This document shows positions 33,229 to 41,821 of a DNA stretch of 64,000 nt, piece after piece. A model generated the notes under the pieces. That model saw nothing but the letters and a program-made list of their open reading frames with translations, did not search any database and had not been told where the DNA came from. This stretch comes from Galbitalea sp036271795. Its GTDB lineage: Bacteria > Actinomycetota > Actinomycetes > Actinomycetales > Microbacteriaceae. The position numbers and the translations under genes are program-made. Position 1 is the stretch's first letter. Each line of letters starts with the position of its first letter. The stretch covers positions 1 to 64,000 of the forward strand of contig DATAZY010000009.1 in assembly GCA_036271795.1 (NCBI GenBank), given 5' to 3'.

Positions 33229-34695
33229 CTAGTGGGAAGAACCTTCGGTCTCAATCTCGCTGCGGTCCCCGCTCCACAGCGTGTGGAAGATGCCGGGCTT
33301 GTCGATGCGCTGGTAGGTGTGCGCTCCGAAGAAGTCGCGCTGGCCCTGCACGAGGGCGGCGGGCAGGCGCTCGGCACGGATGCCGTCGTAGTAGGCGAGA
33401 GACGAGGAGAACGCCGGCGTCGGGATGCCCGCCATCGCAGCGTGCGCCACTACGGTTCGCCACGACTCCTGCGCACCTTCGATTGCGGCCTTGAAGTAGG
33501 GAGCAGTCAGCAGAGCCACGAGCTTCGGATTCTCCTCGTACGCCTCCGTGATGCGGTTGAGGAACTGCGCCCGGATGATGCAGCCACCGCGCCAGATCTT
33601 GGCGATGTTGCCCTTCTTGATGTCCCAGTTGTATTCCTCGGCGCCGGCGACGATGGCATCGAATCCCTGGCTGTAGGCGATCATCTTGGACGCGTAGAGC
33701 GCACGACGAACATCCTCGACGAACTGCTTCTTGTCCTCGACGACCCACGGCTTCGCCGGTCCGGGCAGATCCGATGCGGCCTTCCGCTGCTCCGGCTTCG
33801 AGGAGAGCGCGCGGGCGAATACCGCTTCAGCAATTCCCGACACGGGGATGCCCAGAGCCAGCGCGTTCTGCACCGTCCAGACTCCGGTGCCTTTCGACCC
33901 GGCCTGGTCGAGGATGACGTCGACGAGCGGCTTGCCGGTGTCGGCATCCACCTGCTTGAGCACCTCGGCCGTGGTCTCGATCAGGTAGGACTCGAGTTCG
34001 CCCTTGTTCCACTCGGTGAAGATGTCCGCTATCTCGGCCGGAGTCGCGTCCGTGCCGCGACGGATGAGGTCGTAGGCCTCCGCGATGAGCTGCATGTCGG
34101 CGTATTCGATGCCGTTGTGGATCATCTTCACGAAGTGGCCCGCGCCGTCTGTTCCGACGTGCGTGACGCAGGGCTCGCCTTCCGCGATGGCGGCGATCGA
34201 TGCGAAGATCGGGCCGAGCTTCTCGTACGCCTCCGCGGATCCGCCCGGCATGATCGATGGGCCATGAAGCGCGCCCTCTTCGCCGCCGGACACCCCAGTG
34301 CCGACGAAGTTGAGCCCCTTCTCCCGTGCCCCTTTCTCGCGCCGGATGGTGTCGGTGAACAGCGAGTTGCCGCCGTCGATGATGATGTCGCCGGGTTCGA
34401 ACAGGTCGGACAGCTCGTCGATCACAGCATCCGTGCCCTTGCCGGCCTGCACCATGATGAGCGCCGCGCGGGGCTTTTCGAGCGACGCAACGAAGTCCTT
34501 GATGTCTTCCGACGGCACGAAGCCTGCTTCGGGATGCTCATCCATGAGCGTCTGCGTGCGGCTGAACGTGCGGTTGTAGATTGCGACAGTGTTGCCCTCG
34601 CGACTGGCCAGGTTACGCGCGAGATTGGAGCCCATCACGGCCAGTCCAACAACACCGATGTTCGCTATCGCCTTGGGGGATGACTGCTCAGACAC
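33229..34695 (-). CDS. gnd: NADP-dependent 6-phosphogluconate dehydrogenase, decarboxylating
   Basis: The 488-residue enzyme of the oxidative pentose phosphate pathway has the Rossmann motif GVVGLAVMGSNLARNLA near the N-terminus, the active-site segments DIIIDGGNSLF, GTGVSGGEEGALHGPSIMPG and FVKMIHNGIEYADMQLIAE, and the C-terminal RIDKPGIFHTLWSGDRSE. GTG 34695 is preferred because an in-frame ATG 12 bases upstream forms part of its ribosome site (GAGGAG). It could also receive 6-phosphogluconate made by the gluconokinase encoded at 62560-63072. Confidence 0.96.
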   Translation of the reverse strand: MSEQSSPKAIANIGVVGLAVMGSNLARNLASREGNTVAIYNRTFSRTQTLMDEHPEAGFVPSEDIKDFVASLEKPRAALIMVQAGKGTDAVIDELSDLFEPGDIIIDGGNSLFTDTIRREKGAREKGLNFVGTGVSGGEEGALHGPSIMPGGSAEAYEKLGPIFASIAAIAEGEPCVTHVGTDGAGHFVKMIHNGIEYADMQLIAEAYDLIRRGTDATPAEIADIFTEWNKGELESYLIETTAEVLKQVDADTGKPLVDVILDQAGSKGTGVWTVQNALALGIPVSGIAEAVFARALSSKPEQRKAASDLPGPAKPWVVEDKKQFVEDVRRALYASKMIAYSQGFDAIVAGAEEYNWDIKKGNIAKIWRGGCIIRAQFLNRITEAYEENPKLVALLTAPYFKAAIEGAQESWRTVVAHAAMAGIPTPAFSSSLAYYDGIRAERLPAALVQGQRDFFGAHTYQRIDKPGIFHTLWSGDRSEIETEGSSH

Positions 34696-34819
34696 GGTGC
34701 TCCTCATGTTGGGGTTGCTTTCGCTTTCTCAATTCCAAGCGTATCGCTCGACTGAATGGCGATGCGGCGAGCGATTCGCGCGTACTCGACAATCTTTGCG
34801 ATCAGATTCGATTCAAGTA

Positions 34820-34856
34820 TTGACTATATTGGCAACCGATTGTCATACTAGTTGCC
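34820..34856 (+). promoter_or_regulatory. LacI-type operator A within the promoter of the carbohydrate importer
   Basis: The operator TGGCAACCGATTGTCA lies at 34830-34845, between a -35 box TTGACT (34820-34825) and a -10 box CATACT (34844-34849; spacer 18). An extra half-site GTTGCC follows at 34851-34856. It matches four other sites in the sugar-acid island. The expected effect is repression of the importer operon starting at 34947. Confidence 0.75.
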
Positions 34857-34946
34857 GAGGGTGCCATGTGACCTGAAAAGCGACGCTCCCGAGATGTTTG
34901 ATCCACCAAGACACGCAATCGCGACACAACGAAGTGAGGAAAAACA

Positions 34947-36227
34947 ATGAAGCAACGACTCAGGCGAGCCACAGCCGTGACCGGAATCGCGGTCGCCGCC
35001 GCGCTTGCACTCGGTGCGTGCTCTTCCGCGGCACCGTCAGCATCGACAGCCCCGACGTCCGCGGCAAAGCCGACCGGTCCCATTACCATCTGGGTTGGCA
35101 GCTGGTGGAGCACCCAGGTCGACACGATCCAGGCGGCGTGGAAGAAGGTCCACCCCGAGATACCGCTGACCATCGATCTCATCCCGATTACCGGATATCA
35201 GGACAAGTTCACCGCTGCGGCACTTGGCGGCACGCCTCCTGACATTGTGGATCTCGATATCGCATGGTTATCGTCCGCCGCGAGCCAGCATCTTCTTCAG
35301 CCCCTGACTGATCTGGCTTCGAAAGCTGACGTGAAGGATTACGCGCCCGGCCCCTGGACAGCAAGCCAGTACAAGGGTGTTCAGTACGCCATGCCAGACC
35401 GTTCGTCGTCAACTGTTGCCTTTTACAACAAGACGATGTTTGACGCGGCGGGTCTGGCCTACCCGACCGACAACTGGACATTCGCAGACATGCTGAAAGA
35501 CGCACAGAAGCTCACTGACGCGTCCAAGAATGAGTACGGAATGGGCGTTTCGGCCGACCTGAGCGATCCACAGAACGCGATGGATCTTCTCGCGGACACG
35601 ATCTGGGGTCACGGCGGCGACTTCCTGAACGCTGCACAAACCAAAGCCACGATCAACTCCGCGAAGTCAATCGCCGGCATCCAGTACTGGGCCGATCTCT
35701 ACACCAAGTACAAGGTGGCTCCTCCCGGAACGCCCGGATTCGCAACGACGCGCGACATCGTTCCGCTGTTCGAAGCGAATCAGGTCGGCATCTTCATCGG
35801 CGGATCGAACAACCTGCCGACGCTGGACGCGGACACCTCGGTCAAGTACGGCACCGTGCTGTCTCCGGAAAAGGTGAACATCTCCGACGGCTACACCATG
35901 GCTGTACCGGTGGGTGCAAAGAATCCTGCCGCGGCCAAGGTCTTCATCCAGTGGTTCGACCAGCCGACGGTCATGGCCAAGATGATGAACCGCACGCCAT
36001 CGAGACTGAGCGCGCTCGCCATGTCGCCGTGGAACGCACAGGAGTACGCCGTCTTCAACAACGCGCTGAAGTACGCCAAGACGCTCCCAACCGTTGGCAC
36101 CTGGTCCCAGATGCAGACGGACATCATCACGGATGCGCAGAAGATCCTGGTCGGCCAGTCCACGGCCAAGCAGGCTGCCGATCTCATGGAGTCGCAGATG
36201 AACGCCCTTCTCGCACAGGGATCGTAG
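34947..36227 (+). CDS. extracellular solute-binding lipoprotein, family 1 (carbohydrate)
   Basis: The 426-residue binding protein has a lipoprotein signal (about residues 1-25, lipobox LGAC) and a Ser/Ala/Thr linker, then ITIWVGSWWSTQVDTIQAAW and VPLFEANQVGIFIGGSNNLP, typical of family 1 sugar-binding proteins. GAGGAAAA is the ribosome site. Two permease genes of the same transporter follow after a TIM-barrel isomerase gene, but no ATPase gene is nearby. The ligand is unknown; sugar-acid oligosaccharides or glycosides are plausible from context. Confidence 0.87.
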   Translation: MKQRLRRATAVTGIAVAAALALGACSSAAPSASTAPTSAAKPTGPITIWVGSWWSTQVDTIQAAWKKVHPEIPLTIDLIPITGYQDKFTAAALGGTPPDIVDLDIAWLSSAASQHLLQPLTDLASKADVKDYAPGPWTASQYKGVQYAMPDRSSSTVAFYNKTMFDAAGLAYPTDNWTFADMLKDAQKLTDASKNEYGMGVSADLSDPQNAMDLLADTIWGHGGDFLNAAQTKATINSAKSIAGIQYWADLYTKYKVAPPGTPGFATTRDIVPLFEANQVGIFIGGSNNLPTLDADTSVKYGTVLSPEKVNISDGYTMAVPVGAKNPAAAKVFIQWFDQPTVMAKMMNRTPSRLSALAMSPWNAQEYAVFNNALKYAKTLPTVGTWSQMQTDIITDAQKILVGQSTAKQAADLMESQMNALLAQGS

Positions 36228-36263
36228 GGGCATAACCACCGGCCCGCGACCTCGCAGGCCGCG

Positions 36264-36307
36264 ATCAGTTCAGGCAGTACAAAGAATCAATTCAGACAGT
36301 ACGAAGT
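36264..36307 (+). repeat. imperfect 22-bp tandem duplication before the isomerase gene
   Basis: Two adjacent 22-base units, 36264-36285 and 36286-36307, agree at 18 of 22 positions (shared core TTCAGRCAGTACRAAG). They lie between the binding-protein stop and the next start codon, ending 16 bases before the ATG and including part of its ribosome-binding region. Confidence 0.85.
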
Positions 36308-36323
36308 AAGGAAGTGCGTCGCC

Positions 36324-37139
36324 ATGTTCAAGCTTGGATTCAGTTCGATCGGATGCCCCGACTATGACATTCAACAGATGGTGGACCTCGCGACGCAGAA
36401 CGGATTCGAGGGGGTGGAGCTGCGGTTCGTCCGCGGCACCACCGACCTCGGTTCGCTCGAAGAATTTGCGCCAGCAAATCTCGCACGAACTCGGCGGATC
36501 TTCGACGACGCCGGCATCGAGGTCATTGCAATCGATACCAGCGTGCGGATGAACTCTCTCGACGAGAAGGTCCGTGCGGAGAACCGCGAGCTTGCGAAGC
36601 TCAACCTGGGAATTGCGCAGGGCCTGGGTGCCTCATACCTTCGCGTCTTCGGGGGCGCTATCCCCGATGGCCAAACGGAAGCCGAGACCCGCCGAGCGAT
36701 TACCGAAGGATTGTCGGAAGTCGCAGAGCTCACCTCGGCGGGCGGAATCATCAGCCTGCTCGAGACGCATGACTCCTATTCGACGAGCGACTCGATTCTC
36801 GAGCTCTACTCGATGGGCGCGAGTGATGCGCTCGGAATCCTCTGGGATAGCCTCCACACCTACCGGCATGGCGAGGACGCGACCTACACCTGGGAAAAGC
36901 TCGGGTCGCGCATCAAGCACGTCCACGTCAAGGACTCAAACAGCGCATCCGCAGACGCCTTCGACTTCGCTCTTACCGGCGAAGGAAATGTTCCGATCCC
37001 CCACATCCTTGACACCCTCCGCAAGGCCGATTATCCCGGGTATGTGGACTTCGAATGGGAAAAGGGATGGCACCGGGAGATCGCGGAGCCCGAAATCGCG
37101 ATCCCCCATTTCGCGCGCTACATGGCCGGGCAGAGTTAA
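36324..37139 (+). CDS. sugar phosphate isomerase/epimerase-like TIM-barrel protein
   Basis: The 271-residue protein has the xylose-isomerase-like (AP_endonuc_2) fold. Metal-ligand segments are recognisable: GVELRFV near residue 31, ISLLETHDSYST (about 150-161), LGILWDSLHTYRHGE (about 172-186), HVHVKDSN (about 200-207) and the C-terminal YVDFEWEKGWH (about 235-245). Relatives include hydroxypyruvate isomerase, tagatose epimerase, 3-dehydroshikimate dehydratase and lyases acting on 3-keto-glycosides. It lies between the binding protein and the permeases of one transporter, so it probably acts on the imported compound. Confidence 0.82.
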   Translation: MFKLGFSSIGCPDYDIQQMVDLATQNGFEGVELRFVRGTTDLGSLEEFAPANLARTRRIFDDAGIEVIAIDTSVRMNSLDEKVRAENRELAKLNLGIAQGLGASYLRVFGGAIPDGQTEAETRRAITEGLSEVAELTSAGGIISLLETHDSYSTSDSILELYSMGASDALGILWDSLHTYRHGEDATYTWEKLGSRIKHVHVKDSNSASADAFDFALTGEGNVPIPHILDTLRKADYPGYVDFEWEKGWHREIAEPEIAIPHFARYMAGQS

Positions 37140-38119
37140 TGGCGATACTGTCAACGACTCAGCGTGGCGCGACGGGCGACGAGCCCGATTTCAAGCGCGA
37201 TAATCGTGAGCGTCGCCGTCGCATAGCGATCCAGAAGTGGGGCCCGGGCTACCTGTTGGTACTCCCGGCCGTGGTGCTGATCGTCGCCATGATGCTTTAC
37301 CCGCTCATCCAGACCCTGATCTTCAGCGTCTCGAACGTTCAGCTGCCGCTGCTTACTCCGGTCTTCACCGGATTCGCGAACTTCCTCGCGGTATTCAAGG
37401 ATCCGAACACGGGCCCTCTGGTGCTTCGCACTCTCGAGTGGGTCGTCGGCACGGTCGCTCTGAGGTTCGTCCTGGGGTTCCTCGCCGCGATCATCTTCAA
37501 CGCAAAAGTCCGCGGCACGGTGTGGATGCGCGTCCTTGTCGTCCTTCCATGGATGGTGCCGTCCGTCGTGGCGGCGAATCTCTGGCGATGGGTGCTGCAA
37601 AGCGACAACGGCATCCTCAACGAGACGCTGAAGTCCTGGGGGGTACCGTCGAGCGCTCTTGTCGACTGGCTCGGAAATCCACACACCGTGCTTGGCGCGG
37701 TCATCGTCGCCTACTCCTGGGCAGGATTCCCATTCGTCATGCTGCTGATCCTGGCTGGCATGCAGGGAATCTCGGAGGAGCAATACGAGGCGGCAAAGAT
37801 GGACGGCGCCAACTGGTGGCAGCTGTTCCGCTACATCACGGTGCCCGCGATCCGCCCGGTGCTCATCATCTCCCTCATTCTCGAGATTGTGAGCGCAGTC
37901 AACTCCTTCGACACGATTGAGGTGTTGACGGGTGGAGGGCCGGCAAATGCGTCCCAGATCTGGAGCATCGGGATCTACAACACCGGATTCCAGTCCTATA
38001 ACTTTGGCGGCGCGTCCGCCATGAGTGTGCTGATGTTCGTGATCGCCATCGTGCTGTTCGCGATTTATGGCATCGCGAATCGTCGAAATGCCCGACTCGA
38101 GCGGGGTGAGGCGCGGTGA
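37139..38119 (+). CDS. carbohydrate ABC transporter permease, MalF-like
   Basis: The 326-residue permease has about six helices after a basic N-terminal tail (residues 1-35). The coupling motif EEQYEAAKMDGANWWQLFRYITVP is at about residues 214-237, and the downstream LTGGGPANAS is typical of CUT1 MalF-type subunits. ATG 37139 overlaps the preceding TAA (TAATG). An in-frame start further upstream overlaps the isomerase gene and is not supported. It pairs with the next gene product. Confidence 0.9.
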   Translation: MAILSTTQRGATGDEPDFKRDNRERRRRIAIQKWGPGYLLVLPAVVLIVAMMLYPLIQTLIFSVSNVQLPLLTPVFTGFANFLAVFKDPNTGPLVLRTLEWVVGTVALRFVLGFLAAIIFNAKVRGTVWMRVLVVLPWMVPSVVAANLWRWVLQSDNGILNETLKSWGVPSSALVDWLGNPHTVLGAVIVAYSWAGFPFVMLLILAGMQGISEEQYEAAKMDGANWWQLFRYITVPAIRPVLIISLILEIVSAVNSFDTIEVLTGGGPANASQIWSIGIYNTGFQSYNFGGASAMSVLMFVIAIVLFAIYGIANRRNARLERGEAR

Positions 38120-39021
38120 CCCAGGCAATTACGACGGCAGGGACCGGTCCCGTGACGCGCAGCGACGGTCACCGCGAGAGGCGTTCTCGTCGCACCCGCC
38201 GCGTGTGGCTACACGTCCTCGTTTATGGGAGTGCACTGCTCTTTGTCGTCTTCAGTGTGGCCCCGATCCTCTGGGGGCTCAGCACCGCCCTCAAACCCTC
38301 GAAGGACCAGTACCAGTTTCCGCCGCAGTGGATACCGAAGACCATCACGCTCGAGCATTTTGCCGCCGTATTCTCGAACCAGGCGATCATCCACGCGTTC
38401 CTTAACACCCTCGTGATCTCGATCTCGACAACCTTCATCGCGTTGCTCGTCGGAATCCTCGGCGCCTACGGCTTCTCGCGCTACCGCTTTCCGGGTCGCG
38501 GCACGTTACTCGTCTCTGTGCTCTTCACCCAGCTCTTTCCACGGGTGGTCGTCATCGTCCCGTTCTTCATCACCCTGAGGAACTTGAACCTCATCAACAC
38601 GCTGCCCGGCCTCGTGCTGGTTTATCTCATGGTCGTCTTCCCCATTGCGATCTGGATGATCAAGGGATTCTTCGATCGGATTCCGCGTGAGATCGAGGAG
38701 GCAGCGATCGTCGACGGGTGCTCGATCCCGAGACTGCTTTGGACGATCGTGCTGCCGATGTCGAGACCCGCCCTGGTTGCCGTGGGGATGTATTCGTTCA
38801 TCCTGGCGTTCAACGAGTTCCTCTTTGCCCTGGTATTCACCTCGGGCACCCAGAGCCAGCCGCTGTCCGTCGCGCTCGCATTTTTCATCGACGATGTCGG
38901 CATCCATTGGGGCGACCTGATGGCGGCCTCGCTCCTCATGAGCGTTCCCGCGATCGTGGTCTTCAGTTTCGCCCAGAAGCTGCTCGTCCGCGGACTCAGC
39001 GAGGGAGCGGTAAAGGGGTGA
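38116..39021 (+). CDS. carbohydrate ABC transporter permease, MalG-like
   Basis: The 301-residue permease has six helices and the EAA motif IPREIEEAAIVDGCSIPRLLWTIVLP (about residues 191-216). The segment WGLSTALKPSKDQYQFPPQWIPKTITLEHFAAVF is the usual extracytoplasmic loop of CUT1 MalG-type proteins. GTG 38116 overlaps the previous stop (GTGA). No ATPase gene is present in this operon, so a shared MsiK-type ATPase encoded elsewhere is expected. Confidence 0.9.
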   Translation: MTQAITTAGTGPVTRSDGHRERRSRRTRRVWLHVLVYGSALLFVVFSVAPILWGLSTALKPSKDQYQFPPQWIPKTITLEHFAAVFSNQAIIHAFLNTLVISISTTFIALLVGILGAYGFSRYRFPGRGTLLVSVLFTQLFPRVVVIVPFFITLRNLNLINTLPGLVLVYLMVVFPIAIWMIKGFFDRIPREIEEAAIVDGCSIPRLLWTIVLPMSRPALVAVGMYSFILAFNEFLFALVFTSGTQSQPLSVALAFFIDDVGIHWGDLMAASLLMSVPAIVVFSFAQKLLVRGLSEGAVKG

Positions 39022-39767
39022 CCGACTCTGCCAATGGAACGGTCTCGCTCGATGGTGTCGCTGTCGTTACGGGGGGAAGTCAGGGCATCGGATTAGCAAC
39101 GGTGGTCGCCCTCGCCAGCGCGGGTATGACGGTCGTACCACTCGCCCGCGATCGCGCGCGACTCGACGCGATGACCGCGGGGTTAGAAACAGAGTTGCGC
39201 GACCGTGTGGTCGGAATTGCCGCCGACGTCACTGACGAGCGGAGCGTGGTCGCGGCACTTGCGGAGGTTCGTGATCGTTTCGGCGGATTCGATGTTGTCG
39301 TAAACAGCGCGGGAGTGAGCATGACGGCGAAGCGTCGACTCGTGGATACCTCTTTCGACGAATGGGCCAGGCTCGTCGACACCAATCTCACGGGGACCTA
39401 CCTGATGTGCCGGCACGCGCTTCCCACGCTCGAGGAGCGCGGGGGGTATATCGTCAACGTCCTGTCGACGGCCGCTCATCGCGCCACGGCCGGCGTGAGC
39501 CTCTATGCCGCATCGAAGTACGGTGCGCGCGCACTCACCGAGGCGCTGATCGAGGAGTATCGAGGCTCCTCAGTGCGCATCAGTTCAATAAGTCCAGGCC
39601 CCGTGGATACCACGATATGGGAGCACAAAGTGGAGCCTCCGTCGGCCCCCGAGCGGGCTCGCATGATGCGACCGAGTGACCTTGCCGAGGTCATCGCATG
39701 GATGCTCGCGCGCCCGCCCACGCTGCACGTCGGCGATATCACCGTCACTCCGTGGGTAAGCGCGTAG
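39018..39767 (+). CDS. short-chain dehydrogenase/reductase
   Basis: The 249-residue classical SDR has the cofactor motif VTGGSQGIGLATVVALASAG (about residues 17-36), the NAG motif VVNSAGVSM (about 95-103), and catalytic Ser with YAASK (about 155-159). NVLSTAAHRA precedes the Tyr. GTG 39018 is coupled to the permease stop (GTGA). The likely role is oxidation or reduction of the imported sugar or of a 2-keto-3-deoxy acid intermediate; specificity cannot be read. It lacks the features of uronate dehydrogenase. Confidence 0.85.
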   Translation: MTDSANGTVSLDGVAVVTGGSQGIGLATVVALASAGMTVVPLARDRARLDAMTAGLETELRDRVVGIAADVTDERSVVAALAEVRDRFGGFDVVVNSAGVSMTAKRRLVDTSFDEWARLVDTNLTGTYLMCRHALPTLEERGGYIVNVLSTAAHRATAGVSLYAASKYGARALTEALIEEYRGSSVRISSISPGPVDTTIWEHKVEPPSAPERARMMRPSDLAEVIAWMLARPPTLHVGDITVTPWVSA

Positions 39768-39809
39768 CCGACACTGCACGACCGACCCAGAAGACTCCAA
39801 GGAAGACAA

Positions 39810-40991
39810 ATGAAACGCGTGTCAGTCGGCATCATCGGTGCTGGGTTTTCGGCCGCCCTGCAGGTTGAGGGGCTCAGGAAAGTTTTCGGTTTCAAGGTGG
39901 CGATCGCAGCGGTGGCCGCGACATCGCAAACGAGCGCGGGAGACTTCGCGAGCCGTCACGGCATTCCTACGAGCTACGACAATTACATCGACCTTCTCGC
40001 CGACTCAACGATCGATGTCGTGTGCGTCTGCGTGCCCAACTCCTTGCACGCACCCGTGATACTCGCGGCCGCCCGGGCAGGGAAACACATCATTTGCGAG
40101 AAGCCGCTTACGGGGGCGTTTGGAGCGACCAGCGATGCAGCCAGAAAGGGGCGGGCAGCCAGTGAGCTTCAGCTGGTCAGGGGTTCGCTTGACGAGTTGG
40201 AGAGGGTTGTTCGGTCTGCCGGAGTGCTGTTCATGTACGCCGAGAACTGGATCTATGCCCCGGCAATGACGAAGACCAAACGTTTACTCGGACTGTCCGG
40301 CGGCAGGATCCTCGACATCCGCGCAGAGGAGAGCCACAGCGGTTCTCACGCGAGCAGGACGCGCAAGCGGATAACGTCCGGCGGCGGTGCCCTCCTTTCG
40401 CTCGGATCTCACCCCATTGGAGCGGCGATCCACCTCAAAGACTTCGAGGCGCGCGCGAACTCGTCGACGCGGGTCACCGTCCAGGCGGTAACGGCGAATA
40501 TCGCGACCTTCGACAGCCAGGGGCTCGATCCCAACCGGGGTTGGCTCGTGAGCGACTGGGAGGATGTCGAGCGCTGGTCCAATGTCGTTCTCGATTTCAG
40601 CGACGGAAGTCGGGCCGTAGTAACTGCGTCGTTTGCGATGCTCGGCGGCGTGCGAAATTTGCTCGAGGTGTATACGACGAACGCGGTATTCCGTGCCAAC
40701 GTGACGCCCAACGACGGGCTGATGATCTTCAGCCCAGACGCAATGGCGTTCGGCGATGAGTATCTTCACGAAAAAGTGGAGAGCCGAGCCGGCTGGGTCG
40801 CGGCATCGCCCGACGAGGACTGGGCGCGCGGCTATCCGCAGGAAATGCAGGACTTTGTCGAGTGTGTTGCGTCCGGTCGCCAACCAGTCTCGGATCTCAC
40901 GCTTGCACGTCAAGTCGTGGAGGTGATTTATGCAAGTTACGTCTCTGCCGAACAGGGCAGACGAATAGACCTCACAACATCGCCCAACTGA
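39810..40991 (+). CDS. Gfo/Idh/MocA family oxidoreductase
   Basis: The 393-residue NAD(P)-dependent enzyme has the Rossmann motif VGIIGAGFSAALQVEGL (about residues 6-22), the catalytic EKPLTG (about 98-103) and an alpha/beta C-terminal domain. The second family motif is present as TSGGGALLSLGSHPIGAAI; the Asp usually found before GxH is Ser here. AAGGAAGAC is the ribosome site. Such enzymes oxidise the 3-position of sugars, inositols or glycosides, which suits its place beside a TIM-barrel isomerase and a sugar importer. Confidence 0.85.
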   Translation: MKRVSVGIIGAGFSAALQVEGLRKVFGFKVAIAAVAATSQTSAGDFASRHGIPTSYDNYIDLLADSTIDVVCVCVPNSLHAPVILAAARAGKHIICEKPLTGAFGATSDAARKGRAASELQLVRGSLDELERVVRSAGVLFMYAENWIYAPAMTKTKRLLGLSGGRILDIRAEESHSGSHASRTRKRITSGGGALLSLGSHPIGAAIHLKDFEARANSSTRVTVQAVTANIATFDSQGLDPNRGWLVSDWEDVERWSNVVLDFSDGSRAVVTASFAMLGGVRNLLEVYTTNAVFRANVTPNDGLMIFSPDAMAFGDEYLHEKVESRAGWVAASPDEDWARGYPQEMQDFVECVASGRQPVSDLTLARQVVEVIYASYVSAEQGRRIDLTTSPN

Positions 40992-41014
40992 CCACATCCA
41001 CGAAAGGCACCACC

Positions 41015-41806
41015 TTGATTTACGAACTCAACCACTTCGGCATTGTTATCAAAGACCTCGACAAGTCGCTGGCGTTCTACCAGGACATCCTCGGCGCGAA
41101 GGTCGTCTTTACGGGTTTCATCGAATCCACGAAGACGGACGTGGTCTACCTGCAGATATCGGGAGGGATGATCGAGCTCCTGCATCGCGCCGAGCCACCG
41201 GCAGACGAGGCGTTCGGCATCACTCACATCGCGTTCCTGACGAACGACCTCGATGGCGACTATCAGAAGCTGGTCGACGCCGGATACGAGGGCCTCACGG
41301 CGCCAAAGGTCGCGGGTACGGGCGTTGGCAGGCTCGCGTTTGTCCGCGACCCGAACGGAGCGCGGGTTGAACTGCTCCAACGCGACGTGAAGATGCGTGA
41401 CGGAGTGCTCGACCATGCGATTGTCAAGTCGTTCGATCACTACTCGTTGATTGCTAACAACCTCGAGGGGGCACTCGATTTCTATCACGACAAGCTCGGG
41501 ATGGATGTCCTGAAGACGGTGAACATTCCGGCGACGGAACTCGAAATGAACTACCTGAATTATGGATACGACCTCCTCGAGCTGCTCCACCGGCCGATCC
41601 CGAGCAAGGACCCCATCTTCGCCCATATCGCCCTTCGGGTCGACAATGTGGATGACGCTCTCGCCCGTTTCGCAACGCAGGGCGTGCCGGCGGAGGCGGG
41701 CACGCCGAAACCGGCCGGAACCGGCATCGGACGCATCGGCGTAATCCGGGACCCGGACGGCGTCAAGATCGAACTCCTCGATCGCCCGGATATCCGCGAC
41801 CTGTAG
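41015..41806 (+). CDS. two-domain VOC superfamily protein
   Basis: The 263-residue protein contains two VOC modules: residues about 4-122 (HFGIVIKDLDKSLAFYQDILG to FVRDPNGARVELLQ) and about 134-258 (DHYSLIANNLEGALDFYHDKLG to VIRDPDGVKIELLD). Each ends with the RDPxG element and conserved Glu of metal-binding VOC enzymes. The start is TTG 41015, with AAAGG seven bases upstream, because no ATG or GTG fits. Possible roles are extradiol-dioxygenase-like, lyase or epimerase activity. Its presence in a sugar operon is unusual. Confidence 0.82.
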   Translation: MIYELNHFGIVIKDLDKSLAFYQDILGAKVVFTGFIESTKTDVVYLQISGGMIELLHRAEPPADEAFGITHIAFLTNDLDGDYQKLVDAGYEGLTAPKVAGTGVGRLAFVRDPNGARVELLQRDVKMRDGVLDHAIVKSFDHYSLIANNLEGALDFYHDKLGMDVLKTVNIPATELEMNYLNYGYDLLELLHRPIPSKDPIFAHIALRVDNVDDALARFATQGVPAEAGTPKPAGTGIGRIGVIRDPDGVKIELLDRPDIRDL

Positions 41807-41821
41807 AGAATTCCGGTCATC

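Noticed and set aside
39018..39767. SDR as uronate dehydrogenase
   Set aside because: Uronate dehydrogenases belong to the extended, epimerase-like SDRs; this one has the classical TGGSQGIG/YAASK pattern, so the missing Udh step is not filled by it.
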